A stretch of 38,478 nt of DNA from an uncultured Lachnospiraceae bacterium (lineage in GTDB: Bacteria; Bacillota; Clostridia; Lachnospirales; Lachnospiraceae), in assembly GCA_934371475.1 (NCBI GenBank), contig CAKRNX010000004.1, forward strand, positions 1 to 38,478, written 5' to 3'. Of the stretch, positions 23,516-32,376 are shown piece after piece (the stretch's first letter is position 1; every line of letters begins with the position of its first letter). The notes under the pieces are model-generated. The model searched no databases. It was not told the origin of the DNA and saw only the letters and a program-made list of their open reading frames with translations. The position numbers were made by a program, and so were the translations under genes.

Positions 23516-24316
23516 CTAAAGTATATCAATCACAGCCAGCTCCGGCGGATTATTCACTCTCAGTTTAATCGTATGCGATGCCAGACCGGCGCTCACAATC
23601 ATTTTTTTGTCCTGCACCGTATACAGTCCATGATCATATCTGGGGAAAAGTCTCCATCCCGGACTGATGACCCCTCCAATCCCCGGCAGACGGATCATGC
23701 CGCCATGAAGATGCCCAGACAGCACCAGGTCTGCGCCCCAGTCGGCGTAGGCCTGAAAATAATCCGGATGATGTGCCAGCAGAATATTGAACGTGTTCTT
23801 GTTCGCTTCTCCGAGTACAGCTTTGATATCCTCCGCCCGCATCTGCGGTGTCCTCCCGTGCCGGTAAAACCGCCACTCAGGGCGGTAGCCGTAAATCGTC
23901 GTCTTCATCCGGTTGATCTCCATCGGCAGTCTTGCATTCAGCAGCAGATGCACCCCCAGACTCCGTATTTCCTGCACATATTCATCATACGTATCACCGA
24001 ATATCTCCCGGTTGCGATCCAGACGATCCTCATGGTTGCCGTTGGCATAAAAAACAGGATAGCGCCTCGTCAGTTCTCCCAGAAGCTCCACTGACGCGTC
24101 CGCAGCCCAGCGCCGACCCTTGGCCACGATCATATCTCCGGCAACCAGCACTGCTTTCGGGTCTGCTCCCCTGATTGCCTGCAGCAGTTCCTCATTATGT
24201 ACTCCGAACACCGCATTGTGCAGATCAGCCAGCAGTACCATGGAATACGGCTGAACCGGCCTTGCCTGGGGATCTGCTATTCTGATTTTATAATGTGATA
24301 TCTTAATTGTACCCAT
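23516..24316 (-). CDS. Calcineurin-like metallophosphoesterase (YkuE/YaeI-type)
   Basis: This is a 266-aa phosphoesterase with a dimetal centre. The blocks in order are LLADLHN, VAGDMIV, YANGNHEDR, LLAHHPDYF and SGHLHGG, the full DxH/GDxx/GNHE/H/GHxH set. YkuE-like members act on peptidoglycan lipid intermediates or UDP-lipids, but no signal peptide or Tat motif is visible here. The ATG at 24316 follows AAGGAAG by four bases; the in-frame extension to 24427 runs through a terminator and is rejected. It is upstream of scpA in the same direction. Confidence 0.9.
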   Translation of the reverse strand: MGTIKISHYKIRIADPQARPVQPYSMVLLADLHNAVFGVHNEELLQAIRGADPKAVLVAGDMIVAKGRRWAADASVELLGELTRRYPVFYANGNHEDRLDRNREIFGDTYDEYVQEIRSLGVHLLLNARLPMEINRMKTTIYGYRPEWRFYRHGRTPQMRAEDIKAVLGEANKNTFNILLAHHPDYFQAYADWGADLVLSGHLHGGMIRLPGIGGVISPGWRLFPRYDHGLYTVQDKKMIVSAGLASHTIKLRVNNPPELAVIDIL

Positions 24317-24349
24317 AAAACTTCCTTTTCCAATACAAAATTTTCTGTC

Positions 24350-24358
24350 ATTATAACA
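24350..24358 (-). promoter_or_regulatory. Extended -10 promoter for the metallophosphoesterase-scpAB unit
   Basis: On the minus strand, TGT-TATAAT (24358-24350) is an extended -10 with a perfect hexamer, just downstream of the preceding terminator and about 35 bp before the ATG. The -35 region is only T-rich. Confidence 0.6.
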
Positions 24359-24370
24359 TATTACCCGGGC

Positions 24371-24403
24371 AAAAAAAAGGACAGGATTTCTCTTTCCCGT
24401 CCT
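24371..24403 (-). terminator. Terminator of the second D,D-carboxypeptidase gene
   Basis: On the minus strand, AGGACGGG pairs with CCTGTCCT (one wobble) and is followed by eight U residues. It begins 14 bp after the stop codon. Confidence 0.9.
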
Positions 24404-24416
24404 CAATTTTCGACCT

Positions 24417-25601
24417 TTAAAGTCCAAAAGCTTTCCATATCTGCCCCAGACAATATCTGTAATCAGCCTGTTCTACCGCTTCCGCTGCCAGAATTCGGGT
24501 ACTTCCAATCTCTTTTCCTTCCAGATAATACACCCTCTTTCCAAGCTCCTGCCCTTTCTCCACCGGTGCTTTTACCGTCTCCGGCATAGAAAGTTCTGAC
24601 GTGATCCCATTAAAATCTTCGGTCTTGGTACTCAGATAAGTAAATTCTTCCTCATACACGGCACCCACCGTTTCACTCTGACCGCCTTTCACTCTGAGAG
24701 GATCAAGCAGATCTTCATGCACATCGCGGTAAAGCCTGCAGATCCCAAAACCGTAATCGAGCAGACTCGCTGCATTCCGAAATCTTGTCTTGGAGTCCGG
24801 CGCTGTCATAATGACACTGATGAGGCGGATCCCGCCGCGAACCGCAGTCGCAGACAGACAGTATTTTGCCCTCAAGGTGCTGCCGGTTTTAAGTCCATCA
24901 CATCCTTCATAGCTTCTCAGCAGCTTATTGGTATTCGTGAGAGTAAAAGGAATGCTTCCCCTCCTGGTTTCATGTATAATATCTTCCATCCAGATGCTGG
25001 AATATCTGGTAATCTCCGGATAGCAGTACAGCAGTTCCCTGGACATCAGCGCCACATCCCGCGCCGTTGTATAATGTTCCTCCGAATCGGTCAGTCCGCA
25101 GCAGTCTGTAAAATGCGTATGCTCCATGCCAAGCTCCGCGGCCCGCTCATTCATTTTTCGGACAAAAGCCTCCTCGCTCCCTTCCAGATGTTCCGCCATA
25201 GCTACTGCCGCATCATTTCCCGATGCAATGACAATGCATTTGATCATAGTCTCTACCGTCTGTTTTTCTCCCTCTTCCAAAAAAACCTGAGATCCTCCCA
25301 TAGATCTTGCGTATGTACTCGTCACAACCTGATCTTCCAGACTGATCCTTCCCTGCTCAAGCGCCTCCATAATTAGCAGCAGCGTCATGACTTTTGTCAC
25401 GCTGGCCGGATGAACCGGCGTATCCGCATCCTTCTCCGCCAAAATAGTTCCCGTAGACACCTCCATCAGGACTGCATGGGGCGCCTCGACATCCCAGTCT
25501 GTTTCTTCACCGGACGCTGTCAGCTTCCCTGCACCTGCTCCCAGCAGAAGCAGCGCGCTGCATCCCCCTGCCGTCAGCCATTTTCTCATATTTTTCCACA
25601 T
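24417..25601 (-). CDS. D-alanyl-D-alanine carboxypeptidase (S11, DacF/DacB-like)
   Basis: This 394-aa secreted or membrane-bound penicillin-binding protein has the catalytic motifs Ser67-x-x-Lys70 (SVTK), Ser127-x-Asn129 (SGN) and Lys238-Thr-Gly (KTG). The N-terminal signal is MRKWLTAGGCSALLLLGAG. The C-terminus ends in the weakly amphipathic DYRYCLGQIWKAFGL, which could anchor it to the membrane, as in DacA. Translation starts immediately after a terminator U-tract. It is the second S11 enzyme in the window; the two are distant paralogues (different SxN and different N-terminal topology). Confidence 0.93.
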   Translation of the reverse strand: MWKNMRKWLTAGGCSALLLLGAGAGKLTASGEETDWDVEAPHAVLMEVSTGTILAEKDADTPVHPASVTKVMTLLLIMEALEQGRISLEDQVVTSTYARSMGGSQVFLEEGEKQTVETMIKCIVIASGNDAAVAMAEHLEGSEEAFVRKMNERAAELGMEHTHFTDCCGLTDSEEHYTTARDVALMSRELLYCYPEITRYSSIWMEDIIHETRRGSIPFTLTNTNKLLRSYEGCDGLKTGSTLRAKYCLSATAVRGGIRLISVIMTAPDSKTRFRNAASLLDYGFGICRLYRDVHEDLLDPLRVKGGQSETVGAVYEEEFTYLSTKTEDFNGITSELSMPETVKAPVEKGQELGKRVYYLEGKEIGSTRILAAEAVEQADYRYCLGQIWKAFGL

Positions 25602-25657
25602 AAAAAATCACCGGTTCTTTTATTTACTCTAAGTATAATAAAGAACCCGGTGATTTA
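25602..25657 (-). terminator. Terminator of cls whose U-tract abuts the next start codon
   Basis: On the minus strand, AAATCACCGGGTTCTTTATT pairs with AATAAAAGAACCGGTGATTT with one bulge, followed by TTTTTT and then directly ATG of the carboxypeptidase gene at 25601. The only ribosome-binding-like sequence for that ATG, GGTGAT, is in the 3' arm of this stem. Confidence 0.8.
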
Positions 25658-25676
25658 TGTCTTTTTCAAACACTCT

Positions 25677-27236
25677 TTACAGCAGCGGAGCCATCAGGCG
25701 CAACAGACTCTGGAGCAGCCGCACGACCATCGGCCGGCTCTGGCAGTATTCTTGTGTAATCTCCTGAGAGCGATTCAGCGTGTCCAGCACATCCTGTTTT
25801 ACCTGCATGACAGCTTTTGAACGGTACATCCATACGCCACACTCAAAGTGCAGATACAGACTGCGGTAATCCATGTTGATCGTTCCCACTGTAGCCACCT
25901 CATCATCACACACAAAAGACTTGGCATGGAGAAATCCCGGTCTGTACTCATAGATATGCACGCCCGCGTCAATCAGCTGCTCATAGTATGACTGCGTCAG
26001 CAGAAAGACCAGTTTCTTGTCAGGAATACCCGGTGTGACAATCCGCACATCAACGCCGTTCTTGGCCGCCAGGCACAGACAGGTCATCATCTCATTGTCA
26101 ATAATCAGATATGGAGTAAAAATATAGACATATCGCTTTGCCTGGCTGATGATATTCAGATAAACATTCTCACCCACCGTCTCATGATCCAGCGGCGTAT
26201 CTCCGTAAGGCTGTACAAACCCGTCCGACTCAAACGGCTCCTTGTAATAACTGTGCGACTGGTACGGCGGGATCACCTGAAGCTCCTCGGTACTGCCCGT
26301 CAGCACACTCCACATCTGCAGGAACATCACAGTAAAATTCCATACGGCCTCACCTTTGAGCATCACGCCGGTATCTTTCCAGTATCCGAAGCGCACCTTG
26401 CGGTTAATATACTCATCTGCCAGATTAATACCGCCGGTAAATCCGGTATGTCCATCAATCACCATAATCTTGCGGTGATCCCGGTTATTGAGTACCACGG
26501 ACACAATGGGACGGAACGGATTGAACACCTCGCACTTGATCCCTCTGGCACGGATTTCCTTATAAAACTTGGCAGGCAGCGTACTCACACATCCCACATC
26601 GTCGTAGACCAGCCTTACATCAAGTCCGGCCCTGGCCTTTACCTCCAGAATATCAAGGATCGACTCCCACATCTCGCCGTTATCGATGATAAAATACTCC
26701 AGAAAAATAAAGTATTTTGCCTTCCTCAGTTCCTCAATCATTCTCTGGTACAGCAGCTCACCCACCGGAAAATACTCTGTCTGTGTATTCTGATACACCG
26801 GAAATCCTGCATAATCCCTGATATAGATAGACTGCTTATTAATCTGCGGATCAGCTGTCTCCAGCTCTTCCCGGTTTCTGTCATTCTCCTTCAGCAGATG
26901 GACACTGGCGCGGTTAGCACGTTCAAAGCTGGCCTCTACCTCACGCGTCAGACGGGATTTTCCAAACAGAAAGTATACAGAAGCTCCCACCACCGGAACC
27001 GACAAGATCAGTATCGTCCAGGCCAGCTTGTAGGCCGGATTAATCCTTTTATTCACAATCCAGAGCACAGCGATCACACAGATCACCTGCAATACTGCAT
27101 AGAAAGCCTGAAATCTGCTTCCCAGCAGATATACCAGCCCGATGAACCAAAGTACCTGCACGATAATCGCCAGCGCCACAAAAAACAGTCTGCTGAACAG
27201 GCGCTTTAAAATTTTCTGCATACTTATCCCCTGCAT
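25677..27236 (-). CDS. cls: Cardiolipin synthase (phospholipase D family)
   Basis: This 519-aa membrane enzyme condenses two phosphatidylglycerol molecules to cardiolipin and glycerol. Two N-terminal membrane helices (residues about 14-60) are followed by two HKD motifs: HRKIMVIDGHTGFTGG and HAKSFVCDDEVATVGTIN. The length is typical of bacterial Cls. The start at 27236 has GGAGG six bases upstream; the longer frame to 27284 has none. It is transcribed from a predicted extended -10 promoter at 27430 and closed by a strong terminator. Confidence 0.94.
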   Translation of the reverse strand: MQGISMQKILKRLFSRLFFVALAIIVQVLWFIGLVYLLGSRFQAFYAVLQVICVIAVLWIVNKRINPAYKLAWTILILSVPVVGASVYFLFGKSRLTREVEASFERANRASVHLLKENDRNREELETADPQINKQSIYIRDYAGFPVYQNTQTEYFPVGELLYQRMIEELRKAKYFIFLEYFIIDNGEMWESILDILEVKARAGLDVRLVYDDVGCVSTLPAKFYKEIRARGIKCEVFNPFRPIVSVVLNNRDHRKIMVIDGHTGFTGGINLADEYINRKVRFGYWKDTGVMLKGEAVWNFTVMFLQMWSVLTGSTEELQVIPPYQSHSYYKEPFESDGFVQPYGDTPLDHETVGENVYLNIISQAKRYVYIFTPYLIIDNEMMTCLCLAAKNGVDVRIVTPGIPDKKLVFLLTQSYYEQLIDAGVHIYEYRPGFLHAKSFVCDDEVATVGTINMDYRSLYLHFECGVWMYRSKAVMQVKQDVLDTLNRSQEITQEYCQSRPMVVRLLQSLLRLMAPLL

Positions 27237-27375
27237 ACTCTCCCTCCTCTGAAACTCATTATTCTTATCAGGTAATCTCAACATACATCAAGTCTCCCAA
27301 CTTTTATCTGACATTCCGCCGCTGCCGGGCTGATCATCTACCCCTGCATATCTCTTGCAGCGCTTTCTGACATTC

Positions 27376-27414
27376 CCGCGCACCTCGCAACAAGAGTGCC
27401 CTGGCATTCTTGAA
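27376..27414 (-). repeat. Element B (copy B4)
   Basis: On the minus strand, CAAGAATG and CACTCTTG form the head hairpin (27412-27391), with one mismatch, and are followed by TTGCGAGGTGCGCG, the second module. It lies in the cls 5' untranslated region. Confidence 0.7.
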
Positions 27415-27429
27415 TATCTCGTATCTGAT

Positions 27430-27458
27430 ATCATACCACAAATTTCTTTCTGTGAAAA
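27430..27458 (-). promoter_or_regulatory. Predicted extended -10 promoter of cls
   Basis: On the minus strand, TTTTCA (27458-27453) and TATGAT (27435-27430) are spaced by 17 bp, with TGG just before the -10 (extended -10). The leader would be about 190 nt and includes element B copy B4. Confidence 0.5.
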
Positions 27459-27500
27459 AAAAATTTGCACCGCAGTCGATACTTTTTATTCTGAAAGCAT

Positions 27501-27828
27501 AACAAAAGTGTGCTTCGCATATCCCGCGGCTGCAACTTTGACAGCACAACTTTTGTTATGCGCGCGAGCAGTTTCCTCTATTTTGCTGCATAGCATCCTG
27601 GTATACCCGGAGGGTATTTCCTCTGTTTTGCTGCATAGCATCCTGGTATACCCGGAGGGTATTTCCTCTGTTTTGCTGCATAGCATCTTGGTATACCCGG
27701 AGGGTGTTTCCTCTGTTTTGCTGCATAGCATCCTAGTATACCCGGAGGGTATTTCCTCTGTTTTGCTGCATAGCATATTGGTATACCCGGAGGGTATTTG
27801 TTTCACAGGACGCAATTTCCTGTGAAAT
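27501..27828 (+). repeat. Element A copy 2 (five 45-bp modules)
   Basis: The 5' hairpin GCATAACAAAAG-TGTGCT pairs with AGCACAACTTTTGTTATGC. It is followed by a linker GCGCGAGCAG, five 45-bp direct repeats (27572-27796) and the 3' hairpin TTTCACAGGA/TCCTGTGAAA (27801-27827), which abuts the A-run of the rpsU terminator. Open frames on both strands exist only because the module is 45 bp (15 codons); they have no ribosome binding sites. Confidence 0.85.
27572..27796 (+). repeat. Five tandem copies of a 45-bp module
   Basis: The units run 27572-27616, 27617-27661, 27662-27706, 27707-27751 and 27752-27796, and differ by one to three bases. Each contains two small hairpins: GCT-GCAT-AGC and ATACCC-GGA-GGGTAT. 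The copies abut without spacers, so this is not a CRISPR array. Confidence 0.95.
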
Positions 27829-27856
27829 AAAAAATCCCTGGTCAAAAGACCAGGGA
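27829..27856 (-). terminator. Terminator of rpsU
   Basis: On the minus strand, TCCCTGGTC pairs perfectly with GACCAGGGA around TTTT and is followed by TTTTTT. It lies 14 bp after the rpsU stop codon. Confidence 0.95.
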
Positions 27857-27869
27857 CTCTGACTGCACA

Positions 27870-28046
27870 TTAATTAAATTTGCGTTTACGAGCAGCTTCA
27901 GATTTCTTTTTACGTCTTACGCTCGGTTTTTCGTAATGTTCTCTTTTACGAATCTCCTGCTGAATACCAGCTTTTGCGCAGTTTCTTTTGAAACGACGTA
28001 AAGCGCTATCCAAAGTCTCATTTTCTTTAACGATTACATTTGACAT
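27870..28046 (-). CDS. rpsU: 30S ribosomal protein S21
   Basis: This 58-aa basic protein begins MSNVIVKENETLDSALRRFK and ends KKKSEAARKRKFN, the canonical S21 sequence pattern, including KREHYEKPS. S21 sits near the mRNA 3' anti-Shine-Dalgarno region of the 30S subunit and aids initiation. AGGTG is seven bases before the ATG. The gene is monocistronic, with its own promoter and terminator. Confidence 0.97.
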   Translation of the reverse strand: MSNVIVKENETLDSALRRFKRNCAKAGIQQEIRKREHYEKPSVRRKKKSEAARKRKFN

Positions 28047-28124
28047 TGTCTCACACCTAACCTCCCTCCAGCTGTAAATTGTGCAGAATACAACTGTCTG
28101 GGTATTTTAATTGCACTGATATAT

Positions 28125-28152
28125 ATTATAGCATACTTTTTCAGTTAGTCAA
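28125..28152 (-). promoter_or_regulatory. Promoter of rpsU
   Basis: On the minus strand, TTGACT (28152-28147) and TATAAT (28130-28125) are spaced by 16 bp, about 80 bp before the rpsU start. Confidence 0.8.
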
Positions 28153-28192
28153 CTATTTTCCAGATTTTTTTTGCACAAACTTACATTAATAA

Positions 28193-28374
28193 TTCAAGAA
28201 TGCCCCGGTATTCTTGCTGCAAGATGCGCGTCATGCATCTGTATGCATATCTCCCCTGCGCACCTCCGCAATCCGGCCGAAGGCTATATCAGATAGAGGG
28301 ATTGACTCCCACCACTAATACTGATTTGTTTCTCACCACCTGCAGCGGCGGGAGTCTTCTCACATCTAATATCT
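28193..28374 (+). repeat. Element B (copy B5, longest)
   Basis: The head hairpin CAAGAATGCCCCGGTATTCTTG (28195-28216, one G-T pair) is followed by CTGCAAGATGCGCGTCATGCAT and a GGCCGAAGGCTATATCAGA module. After an extra insert of about 60 bp comes the 3' module GGGAGTCTTCTCACATCTAATAT, which ends just before the alaS stop codon. The insert may be a second partial copy. It fills the alaS-rpsU gap together with the rpsU promoter. Confidence 0.8.
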
Positions 28375-28376
28375 CA

Positions 28377-31016
28377 TTATTTTATCTGACTCTCCAGAAC
28401 TTCAGCTGCTTTCTTCAGTGCATCGTCCACGCCTGCCGGATTCTTTCCGCCGGCCTGAGCCATGTTCGGACGTCCACCGCCGCCTCCGCCTACCAAAGCG
28501 GCAATACCTTTGATCAGGTTACCTGCATGAGCGCCTGCTTTCATCGCGCCTTCAGTAGCAGTTGCCATCAGGTTTACTCTGCCGTCATTGACGGAAGCCA
28601 GCACAACAACACCCTCTCCCAGCTTCTCCTTCAGCTGATCGCCCAGCTCACGAAGACCGTTCATATCTACGCCCTCGATCTTGGCAGCCAGCAGCTTCAC
28701 ACCGCCAACCTCGCAGAGCTGATCCATCACATCACCCAACGCATCCTTGGCAAGTTTGCTCTTTAAGGACTCGCATTCACTCTGGGATGCTTTCAGTTCT
28801 GCCTGCAGAGCAGTGATCTTATCCAGCACGCCGGCCTGATTGGTTTTTAAGAGACTGGCTGCCTCTGCCAGCTCCTGCTCCTGCTTTCTGTAATACGCCA
28901 TCACTGCGTCTCCGGTCAGCGCTTCAATACGTCTTACGCCTGCCGCTACGCCCGACTCACTCAGGATCTTGAAGTTCTTGATCTGAGCGGTATTCTTAAC
29001 GTGAGTACCACCGCAGAGTTCTCTTGAAAAGTCTCCCATGGAAACCACGCGAACCTTCTCACCGTATTTTTCATCAAACAGAGCCATAGCACCTGTCTTT
29101 TTTGCTTCATCCAGAGACATGACATCTGTGTGAACATCCAGAGCGGCATCAATCTGCTGGTTAACAATCTCTTCTACCTTTTTCAGTTCTTCCGCTGTCA
29201 TTGCCTGGAAATGTGCAAAGTCAAAACGGAGACGATCCGGTGTCACCAGAGATCCTTTCTGCTCTACATGGCTGCCCAGTACTGTCTTCAGCGCTTTTTG
29301 CAGCAGATGTGTCGCACTGTGGTTTTTCTCTGTATCTCTTCGGCTCTGCACATCCACAGCCAGTGTCACCGTATCACCCACTTTAAGCATACCGGAAACC
29401 ATATGCCCCACATGACCGATCCTGCCGCCTCTCAAGTGGATGGTATCTTCTACCTGGAACTCTCCGCTCTCGCAGCTGATCACGCCGCAGTCACCTTCCT
29501 GTCCGCCCATAGTGGCATAGAACGGAGTCTTTTCTACGATGATCGTTCCCTTATCTCCATCGGAAATAGCCTCTGTCAGCTCTGTCTCGGTCGTCAGGAC
29601 TGTGATCCTAGACTCCCCCTTCAGAGAAGTATATCCATCAAACTCTGTCGTGATGTCTACCGGTATCTGATCATATACAGTAGCATCAGCACCCATGTAG
29701 TTCGTCACAGCACGGGCATTTCTTGCCTTGGTACGCTGCTCCTCCATACATTTGGTAAAGCCTTCCTCGTCAATCTGATAGCCCTTCTCCTCAAGGATTT
29801 CTTTTGTCAGATCCAGCGGGAATCCGTAGGTATCATACAGGGTGAATGCATGCTCGCCGGACAGAATCTTCTCGCCGTTCTTCTCCATATCGGCTTCCAT
29901 TCCTGTCAGAATGCTCAGCCCCTGGTCAATCGTCTTGTCAAATTTCTCTTCTTCCTGAGCCAGCACTTTGAAGATGAAATCCTTCTTCTCCTCCAGCTCC
30001 GGATATCCGTCCTTGGAACCTTCAATCACAGTCGCACTCAGTTTGGAGAGGAATGCCCCGTCAATGCCCAACAGTCTCCCGTGACGTGCTGCACGGCGAA
30101 TCAGACGGCGCAGCACATAGCCTCTGCCCTCATTGGAAGGCATAATGCCATCGGAAATCATAAATGTAGCGGAACGGATATGGTCTACAATCAGACGGAT
30201 AGAAATATCCTTCTTCTCATCCTCTTTGTAAACAGCGTGAGCGAACTCACAGACTTTGTCACGCAGCGCCTGCATGGTATCCACATCAAAGATAGAATCC
30301 ACATCCTGCACAACGACTGCCAGACGCTCCAGCCCCATTCCTGTATCAATGTTTTTATTTTTCAGCGTTGTATAATTGCCGTTTCCGTCATTCTCAAACT
30401 GAGTAAATACGTTGTTCCATACCTCAATGTAACGGTCACAGTCGCACCCTACGGTACATCCGGGTTTGCCGCAGCCGTACTTCTCGCCTCTGTCATAATA
30501 AATCTCAGAACAGGGACCGCAGGGGCCTGCGCCGTGCTCCCAGAAGTTGTCTTCCTTGCCAAAACGGAAAATTTTCTCTTTGGGAATACCGACTTCTTTG
30601 TTCCAGATATCGAATGCTTCATCATCATCCTGATAAACAGACGGATACAGACGCTCGGGATCCAGTCCTACCACCTTAGTAAGAAACTCCCAGGACCAGT
30701 TAATCGCTTCATGTTTGAAATAATCGCCGAAAGAAAAGTTACCCAGCATCTCAAAAAATGTACCGTGACGTGCTGTCTTTCCCACATTCTCAATATCACC
30801 GGTACGAATACATTTCTGGCAGGTAGCCACCCGACGGCAGGGAGGAATCTCTGCCCCGGTAAAATAAGGCTTTAACGGTGCCATACCCGCATTAATCAGA
30901 AGCAGGCTCTTGTCATTATGAGGGACAAGAGAAAAGCTCTTCATTGCCAGATGTCCCTTGCTCTTGAAGAAATCAAGATACATCTGTCTTAATTGGTTTA
31001 CTCCATATTTTTCCAC
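28377..31016 (-). CDS. alaS: Alanine--tRNA ligase
   Basis: This 879-aa class II synthetase charges tRNA-Ala. The N-terminal catalytic domain begins MEKYGVNQLRQMYLDFFKSK, with class II motifs around INAGMAPLKPYF and GMGLERLAVV. The editing domain has HSATHLLQKAL and the zinc-binding CGGTHV. The C-Ala domain ends GGGGGRPNMAQAGGKNP. The length is standard. It starts just downstream of tyrS but from its own promoter, and no T-box is present in the roughly 100-bp leader. An element B copy ends 2 bp past its stop. Confidence 0.97.
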   Translation of the reverse strand: MEKYGVNQLRQMYLDFFKSKGHLAMKSFSLVPHNDKSLLLINAGMAPLKPYFTGAEIPPCRRVATCQKCIRTGDIENVGKTARHGTFFEMLGNFSFGDYFKHEAINWSWEFLTKVVGLDPERLYPSVYQDDDEAFDIWNKEVGIPKEKIFRFGKEDNFWEHGAGPCGPCSEIYYDRGEKYGCGKPGCTVGCDCDRYIEVWNNVFTQFENDGNGNYTTLKNKNIDTGMGLERLAVVVQDVDSIFDVDTMQALRDKVCEFAHAVYKEDEKKDISIRLIVDHIRSATFMISDGIMPSNEGRGYVLRRLIRRAARHGRLLGIDGAFLSKLSATVIEGSKDGYPELEEKKDFIFKVLAQEEEKFDKTIDQGLSILTGMEADMEKNGEKILSGEHAFTLYDTYGFPLDLTKEILEEKGYQIDEEGFTKCMEEQRTKARNARAVTNYMGADATVYDQIPVDITTEFDGYTSLKGESRITVLTTETELTEAISDGDKGTIIVEKTPFYATMGGQEGDCGVISCESGEFQVEDTIHLRGGRIGHVGHMVSGMLKVGDTVTLAVDVQSRRDTEKNHSATHLLQKALKTVLGSHVEQKGSLVTPDRLRFDFAHFQAMTAEELKKVEEIVNQQIDAALDVHTDVMSLDEAKKTGAMALFDEKYGEKVRVVSMGDFSRELCGGTHVKNTAQIKNFKILSESGVAAGVRRIEALTGDAVMAYYRKQEQELAEAASLLKTNQAGVLDKITALQAELKASQSECESLKSKLAKDALGDVMDQLCEVGGVKLLAAKIEGVDMNGLRELGDQLKEKLGEGVVVLASVNDGRVNLMATATEGAMKAGAHAGNLIKGIAALVGGGGGGRPNMAQAGGKNPAGVDDALKKAAEVLESQIK

Positions 31017-31087
31017 GTTTTTCTCCTCCAGTTTACCTGTACATATCTCTGGCTTTTCGCCGGTATCATACCAGCGGACTAAACTTT

Positions 31088-31116
31088 ATCATAGCACACT
31101 TCTTTCTGTCAGGCAA
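31088..31116 (-). promoter_or_regulatory. Promoter of alaS
   Basis: On the minus strand, TTGCCT (31116-31111) and TATGAT (31093-31088) are spaced by 17 bp. The -35 box lies directly behind the tyrS stop codon, and no terminator separates the genes, so read-through from tyrS is also possible. Confidence 0.7.
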
Positions 31117-31117
31117 A

Positions 31118-32347
31118 CTATTTTACACACACTTTTTTGAATTTCTTCTTTCCTCTTCTGAGCACAACGCCATCTCCGGAAAGCTGCTCTTTTGTCAGCA
31201 CATATTTGATATCTGTGACTTTTTCGCCGTCCACAGATACACCGCCCTGCTCAATCGCTCTTCTTCCCTCGCTTCTGGTAGCTACCAGCCCGGTCTTTAC
31301 CAGCGCACCGATCAGATCAATTCCGTCGTCTGTCAGATCTTCTTCCGAAAACTCCTCTGTGGGCATCTCCTCGGCATTTCCTGTGCCGAACAGCGCTCTT
31401 GCGCCCGCCTGCGCCTTCTTCGCCTCATCCTCACCGTGTACCAGCCCGGTCAGCTCGTATGCCAGAATTTCCTTGGCCTGATTTAACTGACTGCCTTCCC
31501 AGTGATCCATCTCATCGATCTGTTCGATCGGCAGGAAGGTCAGCATACGCAGGCATTTCAGCACATCCGCATCTGACACATTTCTCCAGTACTGATAGAA
31601 ATCAAACGGAGAAGTCTTGTCCGGATCAAGCCATACTGCACCTGACTGAGTCTTACCCATCTTTTTGCCCTCGGAGTTCAGAAGCAGCGTAATCGTCATT
31701 GCGTAGGCATCCTTGCCCAGTTTTCTTCTGATCAGGTCCGTGCCGCCCAGCATGTTGCTCCACTGATCATCTCCTCCGAACTGCATGTTACATCCGTATT
31801 TCTGATACAGCATATAGAAATCATAGCTCTGCATAATCATGTAGTTAAATTCCAGGAATGTCAGACCGCCCTCTCTCTCCAGTCTCTGCTGATAACATCT
31901 GGCGTTCAGCATCTGGTTTACCTTAAAATATGCGCCCACTTCACGGAGCACATCCACATAATTCAGATCCAGCAGCCAGTCCGCATTATTTACCATCATG
32001 GCCTTGCCTTCGGAGAAATCAATAAAACGGCTCATCTGCTTTCTGAAACAGTCGCAGTTATGCTGAATCGTCTCCGGTGTCATCATCTGTCTCATATCGG
32101 TCCGGCCGGAGGGATCTCCGATCATGGCCGTTCCACCGCCGATCAGGGCAATTGGCTTGTTTCCTGCCATCTGCAGTCTCTTCATCAGGCAAAGTGCCAT
32201 AAAATGTCCAACATGAAGGCTGTCTGCTGTAGGATCAAATCCGATATAGAATGTTGCTTTCCCGTTATTTACCAGTTCTCTGATCTCTTTTTCATCTGTT
32301 ACCTGGGCCAGCAGTCCTCTGGCCTGCAGTTCCTCATACACCTGCAT
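31118..32347 (-). CDS. tyrS: Tyrosine--tRNA ligase
   Basis: This 409-aa class I synthetase charges tRNA-Tyr. It has the HIGH-type motif HVGHF near residue 45, the KMSKS-type motif KMGKT near residue 230, and a C-terminal S4 RNA-binding domain (VATRSEGRRAIEQGGVSVDG). GGAGG lies seven bases before the ATG. Expression is controlled by an upstream tyrosine T-box (32583-32872), so it responds to uncharged tRNA-Tyr. A copy of element A lies between the T-box terminator and the ribosome binding site. Confidence 0.97.
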   Translation of the reverse strand: MQVYEELQARGLLAQVTDEKEIRELVNNGKATFYIGFDPTADSLHVGHFMALCLMKRLQMAGNKPIALIGGGTAMIGDPSGRTDMRQMMTPETIQHNCDCFRKQMSRFIDFSEGKAMMVNNADWLLDLNYVDVLREVGAYFKVNQMLNARCYQQRLEREGGLTFLEFNYMIMQSYDFYMLYQKYGCNMQFGGDDQWSNMLGGTDLIRRKLGKDAYAMTITLLLNSEGKKMGKTQSGAVWLDPDKTSPFDFYQYWRNVSDADVLKCLRMLTFLPIEQIDEMDHWEGSQLNQAKEILAYELTGLVHGEDEAKKAQAGARALFGTGNAEEMPTEEFSEEDLTDDGIDLIGALVKTGLVATRSEGRRAIEQGGVSVDGEKVTDIKYVLTKEQLSGDGVVLRRGKKKFKKVCVK

Positions 32348-32376
32348 CTTTTTTCCTCCTTCTTAATAAACGAAAT

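Noticed and set aside
23516..24427. 303-aa version of the metallophosphoesterase
   Set aside because: The extension crosses the terminator at 24371-24403; the start at 24316 has AAGGAAG directly upstream.
27572..27796. CRISPR array
   Set aside because: The five 45-bp units directly abut with no spacers, contain internal hairpins, and no cas genes are present.
27355..27845. Open reading frames on both strands with 15-residue repeats (156 aa plus strand, 119 aa minus strand)
   Set aside because: They exist because the repeat is 45 bp, a multiple of three. No ribosome binding site is present, both run through the rpsU terminator or element A hairpins, and similar fragments are absent at the other element copies.
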